Source: Clostridia bacterium
GTDB taxonomy: Bacteria > Bacillota_E > SLMV01 > PUMD01
Direction of reading: 5' to 3'
DNA length: 5,351 bases
NCBI GenBank assembly: GCA_003562655.1
Contig: PWUC01000028.1
Span: 1-5,351 of the forward strand
Both the position numbers and the translations under genes were made by a program. Shown here one piece after another: positions 1 through 5,045 of the stretch (positions are counted from its first letter, which is position 1; every line of letters starts with the position of its first letter). The notes beneath the pieces were generated by a model. That model was not told the origin of the DNA. It made no database searches and worked only from the letters and a program-made list of their open reading frames with translations.

Positions 1-834
1 ATGATAAGGCAGTTTGGGCGCGAACACGCGACCACCGGGCCCGGGCTGCGCTACCGTCTGCCCTGGCCGGTTCAGCACGTGACCATCGTCGACATGGATA
101 CGGTTCGCAGCACCACCATCGGCTACCGAATGGTCGGTGACCAAAGAGATACGGTCGCCCGCGAGGCACTCATGCTCACCGGAGATGAAAACATCATCAA
201 GGTCCACCTGTTCATCCAGTACATCGTCAAGGATCCCTCCGATTTCGTGTTCCGCGTTCGCGACCCGGAGGACGTTCTTCACAGCGCGGCCGAGGTCGCC
301 CTTCGCGGTGTGGTCGGCAGCTTCGCCATCGACTACACCATGACCGAGGGGCGGGCAGAGGTGCAGGAGCTGACCCACCTGCGCCTGCAGGAGCTTCTCG
401 ATGACTACCGGTCGGGTCTGCTCATCCGGGAGGCGCGCATCCTGACCGCCGATCCCCCGGCGCAGGTGGAGGACTCCTTCCACGAGGTCGTGCGGGCCCT
501 GGAGGATCGCGAACGTCTGGTCGAGGAGGCCGAGGGCTACCGGGAGGACATCGTGCCCCGGGCCCGGGGGGACGCGGCGAGAATCCTGGCAGATGCCGAG
601 GCCTACCGCGAACGGCGCATCCTCGAGGCGCAGGGAGATGCGGCCCGCTTTCTCGAGGTCTACACCGAGTACGCCCTGGCCCCCTCGGTGACCCGCGAGC
701 GCATGTACCTGGAGATGGTTGAGAGCGTCCTGGGTGATAGTCACATCAACCTGGTCATCGTCGATCCCGACATCGGCGGAAACGTCCTGCCGCTGCTCAA
801 CCTGGATCATCTCGCAGCGGGAGGTGGCAGATGA
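1..834 (+). CDS. hflK: HflK, SPFH/band-7 membrane protein, modulator of FtsH (5' end cut by window)
   Basis: HflK pairs with HflC in a membrane-anchored cage that surrounds and restrains the FtsH AAA protease (family knowledge). The visible 277 residues open inside the protein. Residues 1-7 (MIRQFGR) match the post-membrane segment of HflK (usually VVxRFGR), so the ATG at position 1 is most likely an internal Met, and the true start, with the single N-terminal transmembrane helix, lies upstream of the window. Visible landmarks are GPGLRYRLPWPV (13-24), the HflK-typical MLTGDENII (58-66), the band-7 core to about residue 170, then a charged helical stretch with EAEGYREDIVPRARGDAARI (176-195) and EAYRERRILEAQGDAARF (200-217), and the C-terminal TRERMYLEMVESVL (231-244). 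These are standard HflK blocks. The stop TGA at 832-834 overlaps the hflC start (ATGA), which implies translational coupling. Assignment as HflK rather than another SPFH protein rests on these motifs and on hflC following directly. Confidence 0.93.
   Translation: MIRQFGREHATTGPGLRYRLPWPVQHVTIVDMDTVRSTTIGYRMVGDQRDTVAREALMLTGDENIIKVHLFIQYIVKDPSDFVFRVRDPEDVLHSAAEVALRGVVGSFAIDYTMTEGRAEVQELTHLRLQELLDDYRSGLLIREARILTADPPAQVEDSFHEVVRALEDRERLVEEAEGYREDIVPRARGDAARILADAEAYRERRILEAQGDAARFLEVYTEYALAPSVTRERMYLEMVESVLGDSHINLVIVDPDIGGNVLPLLNLDHLAAGGGR
819..826 (+). promoter_or_regulatory. Shine-Dalgarno for hflC
   Basis: GGGAGGTG lies inside the last codons of hflK. Its GGAGG core ends 6 bases before the ATG at 831 and 9 bases before a second in-frame ATG at 834, so either Met codon could be the start. 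I chose 831 because it gives the usual ATGA overlap; the difference is one residue. Confidence 0.7.
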
Positions 835-1697
835 TGGCGGGACGACATGTGTTCTTGGTGGTGCTGGCGGTTCTTCTGGTGTTTGCCGGAAGCCAGGCCC
901 TGTACACCCTGGACGAGACGGAGACGGCCATCATGACCCAGTTCGGCGAGTTCATCACCGCGGTGCATGAACCCGGCCTGCACATCAAGATCCCCTGGAT
1001 CCAGACGCTGCACACCATGGACAACCGCGTGCTCAGCGCCGACGGCGCACCGGCGGAGTTTCTGACCCGGGACCGCAAGCGGGTTCTCGTGGACTATGTG
1101 ACCCGGTGGCGGATCGTCGATCCCCACGAGTACTACCGCCGGGTCCGCACGGAATCGGTCGCCCAGGCGCGGCTCGATGAGATCGTCGGCGCCCGGCTGC
1201 GCCAGGAGGTGGCGCGACGCGACTTCATCGACCTGATCCGCGAGGATCGCGAGGAGGTCATGGCCACGGTGGCCGAGGAGGTCCGGCCGCTGGCACAGCA
1301 GCTGGGCCTGGAGGTGCTCGACACCCGCATCAAACGCACCGACCTCCCGGATGAGGTTCAGGACAGCATCTTCGCCCGCATGCAGGCCGAGCGTCAGCGC
1401 ATCGCCATGCGCTACCGGGCCGAGGGCGAGGAGCGGGGCAACGAGATCCGGGCCGATGCGGAGCGCCAGGCCACCATCATCCTGGCCGAGGCCTACGAGC
1501 GCGCCGAGCGCCTGCGGGGTGAGGGTGACGCCCAGGCGGCGGCGGCCTACGCTCAGGCCTTCGAACGAGACGAGGAGTTCTTCCAGTTCTGGCGACGATT
1601 GGACACCTACTCGCGCTTCATCGGGGACGGGACTACGCTGGTGATCCGATCTGATTCAGACCTGCTGCGCTTCCTTCAGGGTGCAGGTATGCCCTGA
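831..1697 (+). CDS. hflC: HflC, SPFH/band-7 membrane protein, FtsH modulator
   Basis: HflC is the obligate partner of HflK; the complex regulates FtsH-mediated turnover of membrane proteins (family knowledge). The 288-residue product is close to the usual HflC length. It has an uncleaved hydrophobic anchor at about residues 6-24, with the bulk expected outside the cytoplasm. The family blocks appear in order: TAIMTQFGE (32-40), EPGLHIKIPWIQ (47-58), LDTRIKRTDLPDEVQDSIF (163-181), RMQAERQRIAMRYRAEGEE (183-201), an alanine- and charge-rich helix with ILAEAYERAERLRGEGDAQA (217-236), and a C-terminal DEEFFQFWRRLDTYSRF (247-263) followed by TTLVIRSDSDLLRFL (268-282), the typical HflC tail. It overlaps hflK by four bases and has a good Shine-Dalgarno. 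By hand count none of its 37 arginine codons is AGA or AGG, unlike the downstream pil genes. I see no truncation or frameshift. Confidence 0.95.
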   Translation: MMAGRHVFLVVLAVLLVFAGSQALYTLDETETAIMTQFGEFITAVHEPGLHIKIPWIQTLHTMDNRVLSADGAPAEFLTRDRKRVLVDYVTRWRIVDPHEYYRRVRTESVAQARLDEIVGARLRQEVARRDFIDLIREDREEVMATVAEEVRPLAQQLGLEVLDTRIKRTDLPDEVQDSIFARMQAERQRIAMRYRAEGEERGNEIRADAERQATIILAEAYERAERLRGEGDAQAAAAYAQAFERDEEFFQFWRRLDTYSRFIGDGTTLVIRSDSDLLRFLQGAGMP

Positions 1698-1699
1698 GC

Positions 1700-1731
1700 C
1701 GGGGCACGAGGACGCCCCGTTGACCCGGGGC
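1700..1731 (+). terminator. Two competing short GC hairpins just after hflC (weak terminator candidate)
   Basis: CGGGGC (1700-1705), GCCCCG (1714-1719) and CGGGGC (1726-1731) are arranged so that the central arm can pair with either flank, giving a 6-bp stem with an 8-base loop or a 6-bp stem with a 6-base loop. The first arm begins two bases after the hflC stop. Only TT follows the first stem and no U-tract follows the second, so it is not a classical intrinsic terminator. In such GC-rich sequence a 6-bp stem can arise by chance. Confidence 0.25.
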
Positions 1732-1770
1732 CGATCTGCGTATTTTCCGGTGTGAAGACCGGGGACCAGA

Positions 1771-1805
1771 CCCGGCCGGGGAGGCAGAGCGCATCCCCGG
1801 CCGGG
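1771..1805. repeat. Perfect 11-bp inverted repeat (hairpin)
   Basis: CCCGGCCGGGG (1771-1781) and CCCCGGCCGGG (1795-1805) are perfect reverse complements separated by 13 bases. All 11 pairs are G-C, so the RNA hairpin would be very stable. No T-run follows, so termination would need Rho, or the element may instead protect the hflC mRNA 3' end from exonucleases. Each arm is itself nearly palindromic (CCGGCCGG), so smaller folds are also possible. Confidence 0.6.
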
Positions 1806-1859
1806 GTGCCAGGCGGGGAGGTTTTCGGTCCCGGGACAGTCACGGCCGTCCATCCCGAT

Positions 1860-1902
1860 GACCTCCCCCGGGGACGCCGTCCGGTCGCTCCCGGGGGTGG
1901 TC
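1860..1902. repeat. 13-base inverted repeat with one mismatch (hairpin)
   Basis: The left arm GACCTCCCCCGGG (1860-1872) pairs with the right arm CCCGGGGGTGGTC (1890-1902) at 12 of 13 positions; the single T-T mismatch separates a 4-bp outer stem from an 8-bp inner stem. The 17-base loop starts with its own small palindrome (GGAC-GCC-GTCC at 1872-1882, sharing one base with the arm). The structure stands 11 bases before the pyrimidine tract at 1914-1952, which suggests the two act together at the end of the hflKC transcript. Confidence 0.55.
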
Positions 1903-1913
1903 CTGTGAGGGAT

Positions 1914-1952
1914 CCCCCCGCCCTCATTCTGTCCTCTCCCTTTCCCTCTTTC
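1914..1952 (+). terminator. Candidate Rho utilisation (rut) tract
   Basis: This 39-base stretch holds 22 C, 14 T, 1 A and only 2 G, in a window whose + strand is otherwise G-rich. A C-rich, G-poor and unstructured RNA segment is what Rho binds (established knowledge). It lies downstream of the hflC stop and of two strong hairpins, so it is suitably placed to end hflKC transcription before pilC. An alternative is an untranslated upstream spacer of the pil promoter with no function of its own. Confidence 0.35.
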
Positions 1953-1987
1953 AGGCTAATGAATGCAGTGGCCTTCACCGATAGAGT

Positions 1988-2014
1988 CATCAGGGGAGCA
2001 GCTGTCCCCTGATG
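1988..2014. repeat. Perfect 10-bp inverted repeat upstream of pilC (operator or hairpin)
   Basis: CATCAGGGGA (1988-1997) and TCCCCTGATG (2005-2014) are exact reverse complements with a 7-base spacer, GCAGCTG. The centre-to-centre distance of the arms is 17 bases. There is no T-tract after it. It ends 47 bases before the pilC GTG, a position that would suit an operator for a dimeric regulator or a leader hairpin. It is less GC-extreme than the other repeats in this gap, so chance is a poorer explanation. Confidence 0.55.
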
Positions 2015-2043
2015 CTGTGCGCGATGAGGGTTAGCTGATGCTG
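2009..2043. repeat. 9-base direct repeat CTGATGCTG, 26-base period
   Basis: CTGATGCTG occurs at 2009-2017 and again at 2035-2043. The first copy overlaps the right arm of the palindrome at 1988-2014 and the second ends 18 bases before the pilC start. It could be a pair of protein-binding half sites or a chance repeat. Confidence 0.3.
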
Positions 2044-2061
2044 CAGAGGGGTTGAGAACGG

Positions 2062-3267
2062 GTGCCGACATATTCCTACCAGGCCGTCGACGCCGACGGC
2101 AACGTCACGGACGGCAGGATGGAGGCCAGGGACGAGGCCACCGTCGTGAACCGTCTGAAACAGACCAGGTTCACAGTGCTGGACATCAGGGAGGCGAAGA
2201 CCTCGACGGTCAAGTCTGCCTTCAAGGGCAGGGGCAGGGTCTCCATGGGGGAGATGGGCCTTTTCACCCGGCAGATGGCGTCCATGCTCAATGCCGGGGT
2301 CCCCCTGATCCGGACCCTGCACGCCCTGTCCGAGCAGTCCTCCAACCCCACCCTGTCCTCGGTGGTCGGCGACATCGCCCGGGCGGTCGAGGGTGGCAGC
2401 AGCCTGTCCGACGCCCTGAGCGGCTATCCCGAGGTCTTTCACTCCATGTACCGGGACATGGTCCGGGCGGGTGAGCTGGGAGGAAACCTGGTCGAGGTCC
2501 TCGGGCGGCTGTCCGAGCAGATCGAACGTGACAAGGAACTCAGAGACAACATCAAGACCGCCACCTTCTACCCGGTCACGGTGATGACCTTCGCCGCGGT
2601 CGTGCTGATCGCGATGCTGTTCTTCGTGGTGCCGGTGTTCAGCGGGATGTTTCCCGAAGGGGTGGTCCTGCCGCTGCCGACGCGCCTGATCGTGGCCCTC
2701 AGTGACGCGATGCGGGCAGGGTGGTACCTGTTCGCCGCGGGAGTGGCCGTATTCGTCCTGGCGATCAAGTTCTACATGTCAACGGAATCGGGCCAGTGGG
2801 TCTGGGACCGGGTCAAGTTCAGGCTGCCGGTCTTCGGGGCCCTATTTTTGAAGACCACCATCGCCCGCTTTGCCCGGACCCTGGGGACCCTGCTGGACGG
2901 GGGGATCCCGGTGGTGCAGGCCCTGGAGACGGCGGGGCCGACCTCGGGCAGCTTGCAGGTCGCGGAGGTGGTGACGGAGGCGGGACGGCGGGTCCAGGAG
3001 GGGGAGAGCCTGATCGAGCCCCTCAAGGAGAGTCCCCTGTTCCCCCCGGTGGTCACCATCATGATGTCGGTGGGGGTGGAGACCGGTGAACTGCCGGCTC
3101 TTCTGAACCGGATAGCGGAGTTTTACGAGTCGGAGGTGGCCAGTATGACAAAGGGGCTGGCCTCTCTGATAGAACCGATCCTGATCATATTCGTCGGGGG
3201 CTCGGTGGGCTTGATGGTCGTCGCCCTCTACCTTCCCATGTTCACGGTCATCACGCAGCTGGGGTAG
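2062..3267 (+). CDS. pilC: PilC/GspF-family inner-membrane platform protein of the type IV pilus
   Basis: PilC is the polytopic platform at the base of the pilus that couples the extension and retraction ATPases to pilin movement (family knowledge). The 401-residue length is normal for the family. The product starts with the PilC-typical MPTYSYQAVDADGNV and contains two T2SSF domains, at about 66-190 and 268-394. Each carries the expected motif: GELGGNLVEVLGRLSEQ (137-153) and GVETGELPALLNRIAEFYE (338-356). Three membrane segments are seen, at about 171-193, 220-238 and 370-394, with the family KTATFYP block (165-171) entering the first and LPLPTR (203-208) after it. The GTG start is chosen for the conserved N-terminus; AGAGGGG at 2045-2051 is a modest Shine-Dalgarno with a 10-base spacing. 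A GspF of a type II secretion system is the alternative, but pilM-pilN-pilO downstream favour a pilus. No pilB or pilT precedes it. Confidence 0.95.
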   Translation: MPTYSYQAVDADGNVTDGRMEARDEATVVNRLKQTRFTVLDIREAKTSTVKSAFKGRGRVSMGEMGLFTRQMASMLNAGVPLIRTLHALSEQSSNPTLSSVVGDIARAVEGGSSLSDALSGYPEVFHSMYRDMVRAGELGGNLVEVLGRLSEQIERDKELRDNIKTATFYPVTVMTFAAVVLIAMLFFVVPVFSGMFPEGVVLPLPTRLIVALSDAMRAGWYLFAAGVAVFVLAIKFYMSTESGQWVWDRVKFRLPVFGALFLKTTIARFARTLGTLLDGGIPVVQALETAGPTSGSLQVAEVVTEAGRRVQEGESLIEPLKESPLFPPVVTIMMSVGVETGELPALLNRIAEFYESEVASMTKGLASLIEPILIIFVGGSVGLMVVALYLPMFTVITQLG

Positions 3268-3304
3268 GTGGGGGAGAGGCCGGATTGCGGCCCCATGAGG
3301 TGCA

Positions 3305-3323
3305 GGCGGTATCAATGACCGCC
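3305..3323. repeat. Short hairpin between pilC and pilM
   Basis: GGCGGT (3305-3310) and ACCGCC (3318-3323) form a perfect 6-bp stem with a 7-base loop. Allowing a 2-base bulge, two more pairs (CA with TG) extend it outward. A second 5-bp hairpin, GGCCG with CGGCC (3278-3292), precedes it. Neither is followed by a T-run, so I would not call an intrinsic terminator. Confidence 0.35.
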
Positions 3324-3381
3324 CCTGAATCCAGAACAAGACACGACGATCCGCCTCTTTCTGATCCGGTACGGCGGTGAG

Positions 3382-3434
3382 GCGCTCCCGGCGGGAGGGT
3401 CGGAGGGGCTCAGAGAAGCTCCCGCCGGGGGCGC
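3382..3434. repeat. 16-bp inverted repeat directly upstream of the pilM ribosome binding site
   Basis: The left arm GCGCTCCCGGCGGGAG (3382-3397) pairs over its full length with the right arm CTCCCGCCGGGGGCGC (3419-3434); 15 pairs are Watson-Crick and one is a G-U wobble in RNA. The loop has 21 bases, including a purine-rich GGAGGGG. Each arm can also fold on itself (CTCCC with GGGAG or GGGGG around three bases), so small hairpins and the long stem are mutually exclusive. The right arm ends three bases before the pilM Shine-Dalgarno at 3438. No T-tract follows. Possible roles are a control element for pilM translation, a processing or stability element in a pilC-pilM transcript, or a DNA cruciform or protein site. 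Confidence 0.65.
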
Positions 3435-3437
3435 GTT

Positions 3438-3443
3438 GAGGAG
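3438..3443 (+). promoter_or_regulatory. Shine-Dalgarno for pilM
   Basis: GAGGAG ends 8 bases before the ATG at 3452. Two closer ATGs at 3444 and 3447 share another frame that meets a TGA after a few codons, so the site supports the 3452 start. Confidence 0.75.
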
Positions 3444-3451
3444 ATGATGCT

Positions 3452-4450
3452 ATGGGCTTTTTGAGAAGGTCGACGGCTGTGGGTCTGGAGATGGACACCG
3501 GAGTGATCCGGGCCGTGCAGCTGAAACAGAACGGCAGGGGGTTCGCCCTGACCGGGGTGGGCCGGGTGGACATCCCCGAGGAGGTCGTGACGGCCGGGGT
3601 GGTCGAGGATGTGGAGGCCGCCGCCGACGCCCTGCGGAGGCTCTGGACATCGGGACGGTTCTCCCGCAGGGACGTGGTCCTGGGGGTCTCCAACCAGGGG
3701 CTGATGATGCGGACGGTGACCTTCCCCCGGGTGCCCCGGGAGAAGCTGGGACAGGCCCTGAAGCTGCAGGCGGGAGAATACTTCCCCATCGCCATATCCG
3801 AGCTGGTCATGGACTATTCGGTCGTGGGGGAGACCGGGGACGGGGAGTTGGAGGTCCTGCTGGTGGCGGTGCGCAGGGAACACCTGCAGCGGAGCATCGA
3901 CGCCCTGGCCGAGAGCGGCCTGACTCCCCGGATCGTGGATGCCTCGCCCCTGGCCCTGATGCGGACGGTGCCCGAAGATGCGGCGGAAGGCACGGTCATG
4001 CTGGTGGACATATCCAACGGGTTGAGCAGCCTGCTGGTGGTCTCGGACGGTGTACCCGTCTTCGCCCGCAGCCTGCCGGTGACCCTCTGCTCCTACGCCG
4101 AGGACAGGGGGATCGCCCTGGACGAGCTGTTCACGAGCGAGGGCGACGGCGACCCCGGGATCCTGAGAAGCTGGACGGCGGCGGTCGCCGCCGAGCTCAA
4201 CTCGTCCATAGACTACTTCATGTCGCAGAGCGCAGGAGATGGCGTGGATGTCCTGGTCATGGGCGGCCGGGGATCCCGGGTGCCCGGGCTGAGGCAGCAG
4301 CTGGAGGAGCAGCTGGAGACGGACGTCTACCTGCTGCGGCCCCTGGAGGGCATCGCCCCTCCCCGCGGCACGTCGGTTGACCTGGATTCCGAGGGGCCGG
4401 ATTTTTCTGTCAGCACCGGACTGGCCCTTCGCGGCCTGGAGGAGGTGTAG
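3452..4450 (+). CDS. pilM: PilM, actin-like cytoplasmic protein of the type IV pilus
   Basis: PilM is an actin/FtsA-fold protein that binds the cytoplasmic tail of PilN and links the assembly ATPases to the PilN-PilO membrane complex (family knowledge). The 332 residues are slightly short for a family of about 350. Visible blocks are the first nucleotide loop VGLEMDTGVIRAVQL (10-24), VVLGVSNQGLMMRTVTFPRV (75-94), LKLQAGEYFPIAISELVMDY (103-122), a second loop VMLVDISNGLSSLLVV (182-197), AAELNSSIDYFMSQ (246-259) and the adenosine-site VLVMGGRGSRVPGL (267-280). The usual D-x-G in the first loop reads E-M-D here and the D-I-G of the second reads D-I-S, so ATP binding may be altered; the GG of the last motif is kept. 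No membrane segment or signal peptide is seen. pilN follows after 2 bases. About a third of its arginine codons are AGA or AGG, as in pilC. Confidence 0.93.
   Translation: MGFLRRSTAVGLEMDTGVIRAVQLKQNGRGFALTGVGRVDIPEEVVTAGVVEDVEAAADALRRLWTSGRFSRRDVVLGVSNQGLMMRTVTFPRVPREKLGQALKLQAGEYFPIAISELVMDYSVVGETGDGELEVLLVAVRREHLQRSIDALAESGLTPRIVDASPLALMRTVPEDAAEGTVMLVDISNGLSSLLVVSDGVPVFARSLPVTLCSYAEDRGIALDELFTSEGDGDPGILRSWTAAVAAELNSSIDYFMSQSAGDGVDVLVMGGRGSRVPGLRQQLEEQLETDVYLLRPLEGIAPPRGTSVDLDSEGPDFSVSTGLALRGLEEV
4438..4447 (+). promoter_or_regulatory. Shine-Dalgarno for pilN
   Basis: GGAGGAGGTG overlaps the last codons of pilM and reaches its stop codon; the inner GGAGG (4441-4445) ends 7 bases before the GTG at 4453. 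The strength and position of the site fix this non-ATG start and suggest coupling to pilM translation. Confidence 0.75.
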
Positions 4451-4452
4451 CC

Positions 4453-5043
4453 GTGGTAAGAATCAACCTGCTTCCGGCTGAGATACGAAGCGCCCGCGAG
4501 AACGTGCGGCGGCAGATGCGCCTGGCCCTGGCCGGCCTGGCCGTCGCCCTCATCATGGTCGCGCTGTACGTGTTTCTTCTGAACCAGACGGCGGCGGTCA
4601 GGACCGCGGTGGAGGATGTCGAGTGGGAACAGTCCCAGGTGGAGGTGGCGGTGGCCAGCTACGCCCCCTACGTTGAGCTGGAGGGGACCGTCGGCCGGCG
4701 GGCCGTGCAGATCTCGGAGGCGTTGGGCACATCCCCCGACTGGATGGGGGTCCTGCTGGCCATCAGCGCGGACATCCCCGGGGGCGTCTGGCTCACGGAT
4801 CTGAGGCTGACCGCCCACCCCGGCGATGGCGCCGACGGTCATCTGCACATGCAGGGCTTCACCTACGATCATCCCGCCACGGCCCGGTGGCTCGAGGGCA
4901 TGGAGGCGATCTCGGATTTCACCGACGTGCGGTGCAGTTTTTCCGTGACCGATCTGTTCCGCGGCTACGGCCTGGTCCGCTTTGAGATGAGTGCCAGGGT
5001 GCCGGGAGAGGCCCGGGACCCTCTGAAGGTCGGGGGTGAGTGA
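4453..5043 (+). CDS. pilN: PilN, bitopic membrane protein of the type IV pilus alignment complex
   Basis: PilN joins the cytoplasmic PilM to PilO outside the membrane and helps stabilise the pilus machine (family knowledge). The 196-residue product is of ordinary PilN length. It begins MVRINLLPAEIR; the INLLP motif at 4-8 is the peptide that PilM binds. A positively charged stretch (12-23) precedes one transmembrane helix at about 24-43, giving an N-in topology, and a helical segment follows at about 45-66. The C-terminal ferredoxin-like region contains WMGVLLAISADIPGGVWLTD (97-116), MQGFTYDHPATARWLEGM (133-150) and FTDVRC (156-161), the typical PilN pattern. One Cys (161) lies outside the membrane. 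It starts with GTG two bases after the pilM stop, and pilO starts two bases after its own stop, so the three genes are surely co-transcribed. The context with pilM and pilO makes a GspL-like protein unlikely. Confidence 0.93.
   Translation: MVRINLLPAEIRSARENVRRQMRLALAGLAVALIMVALYVFLLNQTAAVRTAVEDVEWEQSQVEVAVASYAPYVELEGTVGRRAVQISEALGTSPDWMGVLLAISADIPGGVWLTDLRLTAHPGDGADGHLHMQGFTYDHPATARWLEGMEAISDFTDVRCSFSVTDLFRGYGLVRFEMSARVPGEARDPLKVGGE
5032..5039 (+). promoter_or_regulatory. Shine-Dalgarno for pilO
   Basis: GGGGGTGA lies in the final codons of pilN, close to the consensus GGAGGTGA, and ends 6 bases before the GTG at 5046. It supports a GTG start for a gene cut by the window edge. Confidence 0.6.
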
Positions 5044-5045
5044 CG

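Larger units (their letters stand above)
1698..2061 (+). other. Non-coding gap between hflC and pilC, rich in inverted repeats
   Basis: These 364 bases carry no ORF I would call a gene. The open frames that cross it lack a ribosome binding site, give low-complexity Pro/Gly/Arg-rich proteins, and run through several near-perfect palindromes. It contains GC-rich hairpins, a pyrimidine tract and a 9-base direct repeat, each listed separately. The likely jobs are termination of the hflKC transcript in the left two thirds and initiation and control of the pil transcript near the right end. I could not identify a convincing sigma-70 or sigma-54 promoter. Confidence 0.75.

Noticed and set aside
1..3. 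ATG at the first base as the true start of hflK
   Set aside because: The family N-terminus with its membrane helix would be missing, and the conserved FGR segment begins only four residues in, so the gene almost surely continues upstream of the window.
1720..1746. Promoter-like TTGACC followed after 15 bases by TATTTT
   Set aside because: The -35 matches 5 of 6 but the spacing is 2 bases short, the -10 matches only 4 of 6, and it lies over 300 bases before pilC with hairpins and a probable rut tract in between.
1828..1837. 10-base palindrome GTCCCGGGAC
   Set aside because: It has no loop and does not extend further; palindromes of this size made mostly of G and C are expected at this base composition.
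1914..1954. Pyrimidine tract ending in CAG, resembling a eukaryotic 3' splice site
   Set aside because: All genes are bacterial and uninterrupted, with Shine-Dalgarno sites; there is no matching donor or exon. A Rho-binding tract explains the composition better.
1752..2012. 86-residue + strand ORF with a GTG start in the hflC-pilC gap
   Set aside because: No Shine-Dalgarno, a Pro/Gly/Arg-rich composition typical of GC-rich non-coding DNA, and the frame runs through three strong palindromes and the pyrimidine tract.
1676..2071. Minus-strand ORF of 131 codons across the hflC-pilC gap
   Set aside because: It has no ribosome binding site or domain and consists largely of Pro, Gly, Ala and Arg; most of it spans hairpin arms.
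3286..3315. Possible promoter TTGCGG with TATCAA in the pilC-pilM gap
   Set aside because: The -35 keeps only TTG and the -10 matches 4 of 6; such matches are common by chance, and a shared pilC-pilM transcript is as likely.
2842..3810. Long minus-strand ORF of 322 codons opposite pilC and pilM
   Set aside because: It crosses the end of pilC, the intergenic hairpins and the start of pilM, with His/Arg/Pro-rich low-complexity sequence. It is a shadow of GC-rich coding on the other strand.
4327..4872. Minus-strand ORF of 181 codons opposite pilM and pilN
   Set aside because: It overlaps two well-supported genes and has no recognisable domain; such antisense frames are expected at high GC.
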